61,342 bases of DNA from NCBI RefSeq assembly GCF_013426975.1, contig NZ_JACCPY010000026.1:1-61342 (forward strand), read 5' to 3'. The stretch comes from Sphaerotilus sulfidivorans (lineage in GTDB: Bacteria > Pseudomonadota > Gammaproteobacteria > Burkholderiales > Burkholderiaceae_C). The translations under genes and the position numbers were made by a program. Numbering within the stretch: position 1 is the stretch's first letter; each line of letters opens with the position of its first letter. Positions 14,959-23,520 of this stretch are shown in pieces. The notes below the pieces were generated by a model. It was not told the origin of the DNA, did no database searches, and was given only the letters and a program-made list of their open reading frames with translations.

Positions 14959-15320
14959 GCGGCGTTCTTCCCGCATCTTCTGCCCACCGGAGCCCGGACA
15001 TGTCTGCTCACATCTCGACCCTCGCGGCCGCTGCCGTCCGGGAACTTCCGCGCGCGGGCTGGCTCACAGCCAGTGCATCCGATCGGCCTCGGCCTGCGTA
15101 TCCGGTCCTCATGGACACCGAATTCGCCGCTCCCGCCGATCGGGCAACGATTTTCACGCCGTGCAGCCTGTCCGGACCCCGCGTTCCGGCAGACCCCCGG
15201 AGGCGGTTCATCTCCTCCTCCCTCCCTCCCTTCTTCCCCTCCGGGCGCTGCACGGCGTCTCTTCTTTCCGGCCGCGCCGAGCTTCTCGGTCTCTCCTTTG
15301 CCGCCGGGAGGGCCTGAGCC
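14959..15320. other. 362-bp non-coding leader upstream of the lipid operon
   Basis: No convincing gene. A 105-aa frame from an ATG at 15000 exists but lacks the GC-rich third positions of real genes here. Contents: a sigma-E-like promoter match (15041-15068), a perfect hairpin CTGGCT/AGCCAG (15059-15073), and a long pyrimidine tract (about 15209-15241) that is purine/G-rich on the minus strand. The next gene starts 3 bp after the frame ends. Confidence 0.6.
15041..15068 (+). promoter_or_regulatory. sigma-E-like promoter match upstream of the lipid operon
   Basis: GGAACTT (15041-15047), 16 bp, TCACA (15064-15068) matches the enterobacterial sigma-E pattern GGAACTT-N16-TCnnA. Transcription would start about 250 bp before the flavoprotein gene. 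No sigma factor gene lies in this window, so which holoenzyme reads it is unknown. Confidence 0.4.
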
Positions 15321-16667
15321 ATGCGACGCATCGCGATCATCGGCTCGGGCATCGCCGGCCTGTCGAGCGCCTGGCATCTGTCGGCGCCGGGCTCGGACTG
15401 CCGGGTCACGCTCTACGAGGCGGGCGACTACCTCGGCGGCCACACCCACACCGTCGACGTGACGCTGCCCGGCCCGGACGGGCGGGCGCACACGCAGGGC
15501 GTCGACACCGGCTTCTTGGTCTTCAACCACCGCACCTATCCGGAGCTGCTGAAGCTCTTCGCCGAGCTGCGCGTCGACACGGCGCCCTCGGACATGTCCT
15601 TCTCGGTCCAGGCCGAGCAGGGGCGGCTGGAGTGGAGCGGCTGCAATCTCGACACGGTGTTCGCGCAGCGCTCCAACCTGTTCAGCCCGCGCTTCCTGGG
15701 CATGCTGCGCGAGCTGCTGCGCTTCAACCGCCGCACCACCGCGCTGGCGCGCAGCGGCAGCGAGGCCCAGCTGGCGCAGTCGATCGGCGACTTCCTCGAC
15801 GCCGAGGGCTTTTCCGACACTTTCCGGCGCTGGTACTTCCTGCCGATGATCGGCTGCATCTGGTCCTGCCCGACCGAGCAGATGCTGAAGTTCCCGATCG
15901 CGACGATGATCCGCTTCTGCCACAACCACGGGCTGCTGCAGGTCAGCGACCGGCCGCAGTGGCACACGGTGCTGGGCGGGGCGCGCCACTACGTGAACCG
16001 CATCGCCGCGCGGCTGCCCGACGTGCGGCTGTCGACGCCGGTGCATGCGGTGAGGCGCCTGCCCGAGGGCGGCGTGATCGTCGCTGCCGCCGATGGCGAG
16101 GCGCGCTACGACGAGGTGGTGCTGGCCTGCCACTCCGACCAGTCGCTGCGGCTGCTGGGCACCGATGCCAGCGCGGACGAGCGTGCGGTGCTGGGCGCGA
16201 TCCGCTACCACCCGAACCGCGCGGTGCTGCACACCGACGAGGGCCAGCTGCCGCAGCGCCGCAAGGCCTGGGCCGCCTGGAACTACGAACACGCCGGCGA
16301 CGCGGGCCGCGAGCGCTCGGGCGTGTGCCTGCACTATCTGCTCAACCGGCTTCAGCCGATGCCGTGGACCCAGCCGGTGATCGTCTCGCTCAATCCGGTG
16401 CGTCAGATCCGGCGCGAGCACATCCTGGGCGAGTACGACTACAGCCATCCGGTCTTCGACCTGGCGGCGATCGAGGCGCAGCGCCGGCTGCCTGCGATCC
16501 AGGGCCGGCGCCACACCTGGTTCTGCGGCGCCTGGACCGGTTACGGCTTCCATGAGGACGGGCTGAAGTCGGGCCTGGCGGTGGTCGCGGCGCTGCGCGA
16601 GCGCGCGGCCGACGCCGGCCCGCATCTGAAGCTGGTCCGGCCGGTGTCGGCGGCGGAGGCGGCATGA
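15321..16667 (+). CDS. FAD-dependent amine-oxidase-like protein (COG2907)
   Basis: 448 aa. N-terminal Rossmann dinucleotide site IAIIGSGIAGLSSAW, then YEAGDYLGGHTHTVDV, the ADP-binding and FAD-contacting region of the amine oxidase/desaturase fold. FNHRTYPELLKLFAELRVD and GCIWSCPTEQMLKFPI are typical of COG2907. Related proteins neighbour CFA-synthase-like methyltransferases in light/singlet-oxygen regulons and act on fatty acyl chains of phospholipids. First gene of a seven-gene run in which most start and stop codons overlap. Precise reaction unknown. Confidence 0.88.
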   Translation: MRRIAIIGSGIAGLSSAWHLSAPGSDCRVTLYEAGDYLGGHTHTVDVTLPGPDGRAHTQGVDTGFLVFNHRTYPELLKLFAELRVDTAPSDMSFSVQAEQGRLEWSGCNLDTVFAQRSNLFSPRFLGMLRELLRFNRRTTALARSGSEAQLAQSIGDFLDAEGFSDTFRRWYFLPMIGCIWSCPTEQMLKFPIATMIRFCHNHGLLQVSDRPQWHTVLGGARHYVNRIAARLPDVRLSTPVHAVRRLPEGGVIVAAADGEARYDEVVLACHSDQSLRLLGTDASADERAVLGAIRYHPNRAVLHTDEGQLPQRRKAWAAWNYEHAGDAGRERSGVCLHYLLNRLQPMPWTQPVIVSLNPVRQIRREHILGEYDYSHPVFDLAAIEAQRRLPAIQGRRHTWFCGAWTGYGFHEDGLKSGLAVVAALRERAADAGPHLKLVRPVSAAEAA

Positions 16668-17416
16668 ACCCGCCGCGTGCGCTGATCGGCCGCGGCCCGG
16701 TGCGCCACGCGCGGCGCCGGCCGGTGGCCCGCGCCTTCCGCTACGACACCTGGTTCCTGCTGCTGCCCATGCGCACGCTGCGCCAGCAGCCCGATCCGGT
16801 GCTGGCGCGCAACCGCGCCGCGCGGGTCAGCTTCCATGACTGCGACCACGGCGACGGCGGCGACGACGCGCTGGCCTGGTTCGAGCGTCTGCTGGCGGCC
16901 GAGGGCATCGCGGACGCCGACGGCGAGATCTGGCTGCACACCTACCCGCGCGTGCTCGGCTACGCCTTCAAGCCGGTGAGCTTCTGGTACGCGCACCGCG
17001 CCGACGGCTCGCTGCGCGCCATCGTCGCCGAGGTCAACAACACCTTCGGCGAGCGCCACTGCTATCTGCTCGACCGCCCGGCCTGGGGCCGCGAGCTGCG
17101 CGCCGACAAGGTCTTCCATGTCTCGCCGTTCTGTCGTGTCGAGGGCGCCTACCGCTTCCGCTTCCTGCGCACGCCCGAGCGCACCGTGGTGCGCATCGAC
17201 CACGATGACGCCGACGGCCGCGAGCTGATCAGCACCAGCGTCAGCGGCCACCTGGAGCCGCTGACGCCCGAGGCGCTGCACCGCGCCTGGACCGCCCACC
17301 CGCTGCTGACGCTGGGCGTGATGGCGCGCATCCACTGGCAGGCGCTGCAGCTGTGGTGGCGCCGCGTTCCCTTCTTCCACAAGCCGGTGCCGCCTGCGGC
17401 GCTGGTGAGCCGATGA
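16664..17416 (+). CDS. DUF1365-family protein
   Basis: 250 aa, overlapping the flavoprotein stop by 4 bp. The start IGRGPVRHARRRPVARAFRY and YPRVLGYAFKPVSFWYAHRADG, EVNNTFGERHCYLL and KVFHVSPFC blocks define DUF1365 (COG3496). No signal peptide or membrane helix. It almost always travels with the COG2907 protein and a CFA-like methyltransferase, implying a step on the same lipid substrate, but no reaction is proven for it. Confidence 0.9.
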   Translation: MNPPRALIGRGPVRHARRRPVARAFRYDTWFLLLPMRTLRQQPDPVLARNRAARVSFHDCDHGDGGDDALAWFERLLAAEGIADADGEIWLHTYPRVLGYAFKPVSFWYAHRADGSLRAIVAEVNNTFGERHCYLLDRPAWGRELRADKVFHVSPFCRVEGAYRFRFLRTPERTVVRIDHDDADGRELISTSVSGHLEPLTPEALHRAWTAHPLLTLGVMARIHWQALQLWWRRVPFFHKPVPPAALVSR

Positions 17417-17438
17417 GCCTGACCGAGCGAGATCTTCG

Positions 17439-18707
17439 ATGAACCAGCCTGTCCGTTCCGCCGCGCTGCCCGGCCTGCCGCTGCGCCCGTCCGTGTCCTC
17501 GTCGACCCCGACCGAGATGCTGCTGCCTCGGGGTGCCAGCGCCGCCACCCGCACCGTGCTGGGCCTGCTCAAGCGCATCGAGCACGGCACGCTCGATCTG
17601 CGCTGGCCTGACGGCTCGCACCTGCGCCTGGGCTCGGGCCTGGAGCCGCGCGCCACGCTGGTGATCCACGACCAGAAGGTGTTCACGGCCGCGCTGAAGT
17701 CCGGCGACATCGGCTTTGCCGAGGCCTTCATCGCCGGCGACTGGGACACCGACGACCTGCCGGCGCTGCTGCGCCTGCTGCTGCTCAACCGCGAGGCGAT
17801 CGAGCGGCTGATCTTCGGCGGCTGGTGGGGCTCGCTGCTGCACCGGCTGCAGCACTGGCGCAACCGCAACAGCCGCGAGGGCAGCCGTCGCAACATCCAC
17901 GCGCACTACGACCTCGGCAACGCGTTCTATCGCCTGTGGCTCGATGCCACGATGAACTACTCGAGCGCCTGGTTCGACGGCGATCACGGCCGTGCGCTGT
18001 CCGAGGCGCAGGACGCCAAGGTGGCCCGCGCGCTGGCCGAGGCCGGCGTGCAGCCGGGCAGCCGGGTGCTGGAGATCGGCTGCGGCTGGGGCGCGGTGGC
18101 CGAGGCGGCGGCACGGCGCGGCGCGCACCTGACCGGCGTGACGCTGTCGACCGAGCAGCTCGCCTGGGCCCAGGAGCGCCTGGCGCGCCAGGGCCTGGGC
18201 GGGCAGGCCGAGCTGCGGCTGCAGGACTACCGCGACATCGCCGACGCGCCCTTCGACGCGCTGGTGTCAATCGAGATGTTCGAGGCGGTCGGGCGCGCCT
18301 ACTGGCCGTCCTACTTCGAGACGGTGGCGCGCAGCCTGAAGCCGGGCGGGCGCGCCTGCATCCAGACCATCACCATCCGCGACGACCTGTTCGACCGCTA
18401 TGTGCGCTCGACCGACTTCATCCAGCAGTACATCTTTCCCGGCGGCCTGCTGCCGAGCGACCATGAGTTCCGCCTGGCCGCCGGGCGCGCCGGGCTGGAG
18501 GTGGAGCGCACGCTGGCCTTCGGGCCGGATTACGCCGAGACGCTGCGGCGCTGGCGCGCCGATTTCCATGCGCAGGCCGAGCAGATCCGCCCGCTGGGCT
18601 TCGACCTGCCGTTCATGCGCACCTGGGACTTCTATCTCGCCTACTGCGAAGCGGCCTTCGACACCGGCAACACGAATGTCGTGCAGTACACCCTGAGGCG
18701 GCCATGA
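17439..18707 (+). CDS. cyclopropane-fatty-acyl-phospholipid-synthase-like methyltransferase
   Basis: 422 aa. N-terminal acyl-binding part (residues 30-140) and SAM-dependent methyltransferase domain with motif VLEIGCGWGAVAEAA near residue 210. CFA hallmarks: HYDLGNAFYRLWLD, MNYSSAWF, SIEMFEAVGRAYWPSYF, QYIFPGGLLPS. It methylates double bonds of membrane lipid acyl chains. In this neighbourhood the product may be a methylated or furan-type fatty acid rather than a cyclopropane; that is inference from the cluster, not from the protein. It starts 22 bp after the DUF1365 gene. Confidence 0.9.
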   Translation: MNQPVRSAALPGLPLRPSVSSSTPTEMLLPRGASAATRTVLGLLKRIEHGTLDLRWPDGSHLRLGSGLEPRATLVIHDQKVFTAALKSGDIGFAEAFIAGDWDTDDLPALLRLLLLNREAIERLIFGGWWGSLLHRLQHWRNRNSREGSRRNIHAHYDLGNAFYRLWLDATMNYSSAWFDGDHGRALSEAQDAKVARALAEAGVQPGSRVLEIGCGWGAVAEAAARRGAHLTGVTLSTEQLAWAQERLARQGLGGQAELRLQDYRDIADAPFDALVSIEMFEAVGRAYWPSYFETVARSLKPGGRACIQTITIRDDLFDRYVRSTDFIQQYIFPGGLLPSDHEFRLAAGRAGLEVERTLAFGPDYAETLRRWRADFHAQAEQIRPLGFDLPFMRTWDFYLAYCEAAFDTGNTNVVQYTLRRP

Positions 18708-19264
18708 CGACGCGCCGAGTCTGGCTGCGGGCCGCACCGGTGGCCGCGCTGGGGCTGCTGGCGCCGGTCGCCCGGGCGACCGAGCCGCCGGCGGAGGTGC
18801 GTGCCGCGCTGCCCGAGCCGCGGCTGCAGGGCACGATGCGCTTTCGCTGGCTCGGGCTGTCGATCTATGACGCCCGGCTGTGGCGGCCTGGCGCGGCCGC
18901 GCCGCTGAGTGCCGACGACTACGCCGGCCGCGACTTCGCGCTCGAGCTGATCTATGCCCGGCGCCTGTCGGGCGAGGGCATCGCCGACCGCTCGATCGAG
19001 GAAATGCGCCGGCTCGACCGCTTCGACGAGGCCCGCGCCGAGGCCTGGCGCGCGGCGATGCGCGCCGCGTTTCCCGATGTGCAGTCCGGCGAGCGCCTGG
19101 TGGGCGTGAACCGGGCGGGCCGGGGCGCACGCTTCCTGCATCAGGGCCGCCCGACCGGCGAGGTGGCCGAGGCCGAGTTCGCACGGCTCTTCTTCGGCAT
19201 CTGGCTGTCGCCGCGCGGGGCCGAGCCGCAGCTGCGCGCCGCGCTGCTGGGAGCGGGCGGATGA
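18704..19264 (+). CDS. chalcone-isomerase-fold periplasmic protein
   Basis: 186 aa. The start TTRRVWLRAAPVAALGLLAPVARA is a signal peptide with a twin-arginine-like RRxWLR. The mature domain (RLQGTMRFRWLGLSIYDARLW, YARRLSGEGIADRSIEEMRRL, ARLFFGIWLSP) is the chalcone-isomerase-like fold found in bacterial lipid clusters. In other organisms this fold binds fatty acids; catalysis is not established. ATGA overlap with both neighbours. Confidence 0.82.
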   Translation: MTTRRVWLRAAPVAALGLLAPVARATEPPAEVRAALPEPRLQGTMRFRWLGLSIYDARLWRPGAAAPLSADDYAGRDFALELIYARRLSGEGIADRSIEEMRRLDRFDEARAEAWRAAMRAAFPDVQSGERLVGVNRAGRGARFLHQGRPTGEVAEAEFARLFFGIWLSPRGAEPQLRAALLGAGG

Positions 19265-20538
19265 GCGCCGCGATCGGCGCCGGCCTGCGCTATGGCGCGC
19301 TCGGGCTGCCGCTGGCCTTCGTCGCATTGCCGCTCTATGTGGTGCTGCCCAACCATTACGCCGAGCAGTTCGGCGTGCCGCTGGCGGCGCTGGGCGGGGT
19401 GCTGCTGGCGGTGCGATCGCTCGACGCGCTGCTCGATCCGTGGATCGGCCTGCGGGTGGACCGGCTGCTGTCGGGGCCGTTCTCGCGCACGCTGCGCTGG
19501 CTGGCGCTGGCGGCGGCGGTACTGATGCTCGGGCTGACCGGGCTGTTCTTCCCGCTGCCGGCGCTGCGCGGCGAGCTGCCGGCGCTGCTGGCCTGGTGCG
19601 CGGCACTGCTGCTGGCGACCTGTCTGGCCTGGAGCGTGGCCAGCGTGCTGCACCAGGCCTGGGGCGCGCGACTGGGCGGCGACGACGCCACCCAGGCGCG
19701 CCGGGTGGCCTGGCGCGAGGGCGCGGCGCTGGTCGGCGTGGTGCTGGCCAGCGTGCTGCCCTCGCTGGCCGGGCTGCCGGTCAGCCTGACGGTCTTCATC
19801 GTGACGCTGGCGCTGGGCGTGCTGGCGCTGGCCCGGGCGGATCGACCGGTGCCCGAGCCCGATCTGCCGGACACCGAGGCGGCCTCGCCCGGACCGTGGC
19901 AGCTGCCGGCCTTCCGGCGGCTGCTGGCGGTGTTCATGCTCAACGGCATCGCCAGCGCGGTGCCGGCGACGCTGGTGCTGTTCTTCATCCGCGACCGGTT
20001 GCAGCTGCCGCAGTGGGAGGGCGCCTTCCTGGCGAGCTATTTCCTGGCCGGTGCGCTGTCGCTGCCGCTGTGGGTGCGCTCGGTCGACCGCCTGGGCCTG
20101 GTGCGCGCCTGGGGCGCCGGCATGGTGCTGGCGGTGCTGACCTTCTGCGGCGCGGTGCTGCTGGGCGAGGGCGACGGGCGCGGCTTCCTGCTGGTCTGCG
20201 TGGCCAGCGGCCTGGCGCTCGGCGCCGATCTGGCGCTGCCGGGTGCGCTGCTGGCGGCGGTGGTGCGGCGCAGCGGCCTGGGCGGCCGGGCGGAAGGGCG
20301 CTTCTTCGGCTGGTGGACGGCCGCCTCGAAGCTCAATCTGGCGCTGGCCGCCGGCCTGGCGCTGCCGCTGCTGCAGTGGGCCGGCTACCAGCCGGGCTCG
20401 CGCGATCCGCAGGGCCTGGAAATGCTCGGCCTGACCTACGCGCTGCTGCCCTGCGTCTTCAAGCTGATGGCGCTGGCGCTGCTGTGGCGGCTGGCCGGCG
20501 CGCTGCCTCCGACATCCCTGCAAGGAGATCCGCGATGA
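19261..20538 (+). CDS. MFS transporter (GPH/MelB-like branch)
   Basis: 425 aa with about 12 hydrophobic segments. LPLYVVLPNHYAEQFGVPL and RSLDALLDPWIGLRVDR at the start are characteristic of the sodium/sugar-symporter-like GPH branch; WREGAALVGVVLASVLP and GRAEGRFFGWWTAASKLNLAL follow. Members of this branch recur in the same lipid/light cluster of other proteobacteria; a lipid or precursor substrate (lysolipid-type) is possible but unproven. Overlaps neighbours at both ends. Confidence 0.88.
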   Translation: MSAAIGAGLRYGALGLPLAFVALPLYVVLPNHYAEQFGVPLAALGGVLLAVRSLDALLDPWIGLRVDRLLSGPFSRTLRWLALAAAVLMLGLTGLFFPLPALRGELPALLAWCAALLLATCLAWSVASVLHQAWGARLGGDDATQARRVAWREGAALVGVVLASVLPSLAGLPVSLTVFIVTLALGVLALARADRPVPEPDLPDTEAASPGPWQLPAFRRLLAVFMLNGIASAVPATLVLFFIRDRLQLPQWEGAFLASYFLAGALSLPLWVRSVDRLGLVRAWGAGMVLAVLTFCGAVLLGEGDGRGFLLVCVASGLALGADLALPGALLAAVVRRSGLGGRAEGRFFGWWTAASKLNLALAAGLALPLLQWAGYQPGSRDPQGLEMLGLTYALLPCVFKLMALALLWRLAGALPPTSLQGDPR

Positions 20539-21092
20539 CATCCCCGTCCCTTCCGCTGCGCCGTGCCGCCGGCGCCGGCCTGCTCGGCGCGCTGCTGATG
20601 CTGGCCGGCTGCGCCTCGCCCGCGGTCGAGCAGTACGCCGCCGAGCAGCCGCGCCTGCTGCTGCGCGAGTATTTCGACGGCCCGATGACCGCGCATGGCG
20701 TCTTCACCGACCGCTCCGGCCAGGTCGTGCGCCGCTTCACCGTCAAGCTGGTCGGCCGCTGGAACGGCCCGGAAGGCGTGCTGGAGGAAGACTTCTTCTA
20801 CAGCGACGGCAAGACCGAGCGCCGCGTCTGGCGCCTGACCGATCACGGCGGCGGCCGCTACACCGGCCGCGCCGACGATGTGGTCGGCGAGGCGCGCGGC
20901 CAGGCCGCCGGCAACGCGCTGCGCTGGCAGTACACGCTGGCGCTGCCGGTCGACGGCCGGGTCTGGGAGGTGCAGTTCGACGACTGGATGTATCTGATGG
21001 ATGCCGAGCGCAAGGTGATGCTGAACAAGGCGACGATGAGCAAGTTCGGCATCCGTCTGGGCGAGGTCACGCTGGCCTTCCACAAGCCATGA
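20535..21092 (+). CDS. DUF3833 lipoprotein
   Basis: 185 aa from the ATG at 20535 (AAGGAG upstream). Lipobox LAGC (Cys about residue 24). Domain features: LLLREYFDGPMTAHGVFTDR, FTVKLVGRWNG, EDFFYSDGKTERRVWRLT, DDWMYLMDAERKVMLNKA. A beta-rich, lipocalin-like envelope lipoprotein of unknown activity, consistently linked to the CFA/COG2907 cluster. Overlaps MFS and SDR genes by 4 bp. Confidence 0.88.
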   Translation: MTSPSLPLRRAAGAGLLGALLMLAGCASPAVEQYAAEQPRLLLREYFDGPMTAHGVFTDRSGQVVRRFTVKLVGRWNGPEGVLEEDFFYSDGKTERRVWRLTDHGGGRYTGRADDVVGEARGQAAGNALRWQYTLALPVDGRVWEVQFDDWMYLMDAERKVMLNKATMSKFGIRLGEVTLAFHKP

Positions 21093-21880
21093 GCAGCGCC
21101 GGTCTCAATCCGCGTCTGCGCGACTGGCACGGGCAGGGCGTCTGGATCGTCGGCGCCTCGTCGGGCATCGGCCTGGCGACCGCCGAGGCGCTGGCGGTGG
21201 CGGGCGCGCGCGTGGTGGTGTCGGCGCGCAAGGCCGGGCCGCTGCAGGACTTCGCCGCGCGGCATGCCGGCGCGCTGGCGCTGCCGCTCGACGCCTGCGC
21301 GCCGGGGGCTCTGGCGGGCGCCGTGCCGCGGGTGCAGGCGCATCTGGGCCGGATCGATCTGGCGATGTACTGCGCCGGCCACTACACGCCGATGCGCGCC
21401 GACCGGCTCGATCTGGAGGAGGCGCTGCGCCATCAGGACATCAATGTCGGCGGCGCCTGGCGGCTGCTCGACGCGGTGCTGCCGGTGCTGCTGGTGCAGC
21501 GCACGGGCCATGTCAGTCTGGTGTCGAGCGTGGCCGGCTACCGCGGCCTGCCGATGGCGCTGGCCTACGGGCCGACCAAGGCGGCGCTGACCAGCCTGGC
21601 GCAGAGCCTGTGGCAGGACCTGCGGCCGCGCGGGCTGGGCGTGTCGGTGGTCTGCCCGGGCTTCGTGGCCACGCCGCTGACCGCGGGCAACACCCACCCG
21701 ATGCCGGCGCTCATCTCGCCGGAGGAGGCGGCGCGCCAGATCCTGCGCGGCTGGGCGCGCGGCGAGTTCGAGATCCATTTCCCGAAGCGCTTCAGCCGGG
21801 TGATGAAGCTGCTGGGCGGGCTCGGCCTGATCAGCGATCGGGCCGCCTTCGCGCTGCTGCGCCGCACGACCGGGCTTTGA
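21089..21880 (+). CDS. short-chain dehydrogenase/reductase
   Basis: 263 aa. NAD(P)-binding GASSGIGLA, structural CAGHYTP, catalytic Ser in LVSSVAGYRG and YGPTK (Tyr-x3-Lys). Classical SDR of full length, with a C-terminal extension (EFEIHFPKRFSRVMKLLGGL) that is basic and hydrophobic and may touch the membrane, as in acyl-chain reductases. Last gene of the lipid operon; it ends 10 bp from the convergent TonB-C-like gene. Confidence 0.92.
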   Translation: MSSAGLNPRLRDWHGQGVWIVGASSGIGLATAEALAVAGARVVVSARKAGPLQDFAARHAGALALPLDACAPGALAGAVPRVQAHLGRIDLAMYCAGHYTPMRADRLDLEEALRHQDINVGGAWRLLDAVLPVLLVQRTGHVSLVSSVAGYRGLPMALAYGPTKAALTSLAQSLWQDLRPRGLGVSVVCPGFVATPLTAGNTHPMPALISPEEAARQILRGWARGEFEIHFPKRFSRVMKLLGGLGLISDRAAFALLRRTTGL

Positions 21881-21890
21881 GGCGGGTCGG

Positions 21891-22526
21891 TCAGCGGCCA
21901 GGGCCCGAGGGCGCGCCAGCAGCCCCTTTTTCGTCCTCGTCGTCGGTGTCGTCGTCCGGGCTGTCCGGCGCCTGCTGCTGGCCCTCCGACAGGGTGTGCA
22001 GCTGGAAGCGGCCGCTGCGGTCGATCAGCCAGATCTCGTCCCAGCGCACCGTGTCCAGTCCGGCCGGGGGGCGGGGATAGGGCTCGGCGGCGCGGATCAG
22101 ACGCTCGATCCACGGCAGGACCTCGCGGGCGACCGCGGGCTCGCGGGTGATCTCGATGCGGCTGACCCGCCCGTGGGCGTCGATCGTGGTGCGCACGCCG
22201 GCGATCGCATGCAGGAAGGGCGGCAGCAGGCCGTCGTGGATCCGCTCGGGGTGATTCAGGTAGATGTGGCGGGCGCCGTCGATCCGGTAGGCTGCCTCGG
22301 TGGTGGCCATCGTCGCCAGCGCAGGGCGGGGCGTGCGCGAAGGCGGCGCCGTGTCGAACTGGGCAAGGGCTGGCAGGGTGATGCCGATCAGCAGCCCTGC
22401 CAGCCAGCCTTTCTTTCCCCGCAACCGTGACGAGGGCTCGCCCGGGCTTTCGATGGTCTGGCGCCGGCCTCGGTCCGAGGCTGGCGGCGTCAGTCTAGCG
22501 GGGGCAGGATGGGCTCTGGCGTGCAT
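21891..22526 (-). CDS. exported protein with TonB C-terminal-like domain
   Basis: 211 aa from 22526. The first 38 residues are poorly defined; the likely export signal is GKKGWLAGLLIGITLPALAQ (about residues 37-56), so the true start may be nearer it (a TTG lies 3 codons upstream). Residues about 100-165 (AIAGVRTTIDAHGRVSRIEI, LPWIERLIRAAEPYPRPP) resemble the TonB C-terminal fold. The end is very acidic (PDDDTDDEDEKG). No membrane-anchored Pro-rich TonB region, so not a full energy transducer. Lies 31 bp from corA on the same strand. Confidence 0.55.
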   Translation of the reverse strand: MHARAHPAPARLTPPASDRGRRQTIESPGEPSSRLRGKKGWLAGLLIGITLPALAQFDTAPPSRTPRPALATMATTEAAYRIDGARHIYLNHPERIHDGLLPPFLHAIAGVRTTIDAHGRVSRIEITREPAVAREVLPWIERLIRAAEPYPRPPAGLDTVRWDEIWLIDRSGRFQLHTLSEGQQQAPDSPDDDTDDEDEKGAAGAPSGPGR

Positions 22527-22557
22527 AGTGCGCGAAGCGTCGGGGGCGGCGGTGCGC

Positions 22558-23520
22558 TCAGCGCATCCAGCCCTTGCGGCGGAAATACACCAGCGGTGCG
22601 GCGATCGACAGCGCCATCAGGCCGAGCGCCAGCGGATAGCCCCAGCGCGAGCTCAGCTCGGGCATGTGCTGGAAGTTCATGCCGTAGACGCTGGCGATCA
22701 GCGTCGGCGGCAGCATCGCCACCGAGGCCACCGAGAAGATCTTGATGATCTTGTTCTGGTTGATGTTGATGAAGCCGACGGTGGCATCCATCAGGAAGTT
22801 GATCTTGTCGAAGAGAAACGCGGTGTGGCTGTCGAGCGAGTCGATGTCGCGCATGATCTGGCGTGCCTCCTCGAACTGCTCCGCGTTCAGGAGCCGGCTG
22901 CGCATCATGAAGCTGACGGCGCGGCGGGTGTCCATCACGTTGCGGCGGATGCGGCCGTTCAGATCCTCCTGGTGCGCGATGGCCGACAGCGCCTCGGCGG
23001 CGGCATGGTCGTCCACCTCCTGCTTGAGCACCCGAGCGCTGACCTTCTCCAGCGCGTCGTAGATGCCCTCCAGCGCATCGGCCGAGTACTCCGCGTCGGC
23101 GTCGTAGAGCTTGAGCAGCACATCCTTGGCGTCCTCGATCATCGCCGGGATGCGCCGTGCGCGCAGTCGCAGCAGCCGGAACACCGGCAGATCCTCCGCA
23201 TGGACCGAGAACAGCACGCCGTCCTTCAGGATGAAGGCCACGCGCACGTTGCGCGGCGTCTCGCCGTCATCGATCAGGAAGTCGGAGCGGATGTGCAGTT
23301 CGCCGTTGTCCTCCTCGTAGAAGCGGGCGGACTCCTCGAGGTCGTCGTCGACGATGTCGTCGGGAATCGTCAGGCCGAAGCGCCCCAGGATCCAGCCTTT
23401 CTCGATGGGCGTGGGGGCTTCCAGATCGACCCAGACCGGCGACACATGGGCCAGCGCGTCCGGCTGGTCGACCTCTTCCTGGAACAGACGGCCGCTGGCC
23501 AGCGTGAAGACGTTGAGCAT
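22558..23520 (-). CDS. corA: magnesium/cobalt transporter CorA
   Basis: 320 aa. Long N-terminal cytoplasmic alpha/beta domain with a stalk helix (SDALEGIYDALEKVSARVLK), followed by two C-terminal membrane helices joined by the selectivity loop YGMNFQHMPEL (GMN motif intact), ending in RRKGWMR. Forms a pentameric Mg2+ channel in the inner membrane. On the minus strand, AATAAT near 23557-23563 may serve as a -10 element. Confidence 0.95.
   Translation of the reverse strand: MLNVFTLASGRLFQEEVDQPDALAHVSPVWVDLEAPTPIEKGWILGRFGLTIPDDIVDDDLEESARFYEEDNGELHIRSDFLIDDGETPRNVRVAFILKDGVLFSVHAEDLPVFRLLRLRARRIPAMIEDAKDVLLKLYDADAEYSADALEGIYDALEKVSARVLKQEVDDHAAAEALSAIAHQEDLNGRIRRNVMDTRRAVSFMMRSRLLNAEQFEEARQIMRDIDSLDSHTAFLFDKINFLMDATVGFININQNKIIKIFSVASVAMLPPTLIASVYGMNFQHMPELSSRWGYPLALGLMALSIAAPLVYFRRKGWMR

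Noticed and set aside
15000-15317. 105-aa frame with an ATG after CCGGAG, between gpx and the COG2907 gene
   Set aside because: Codon third positions lack the local GC bias and the end is a pyrimidine-tract translation; treated as leader DNA.
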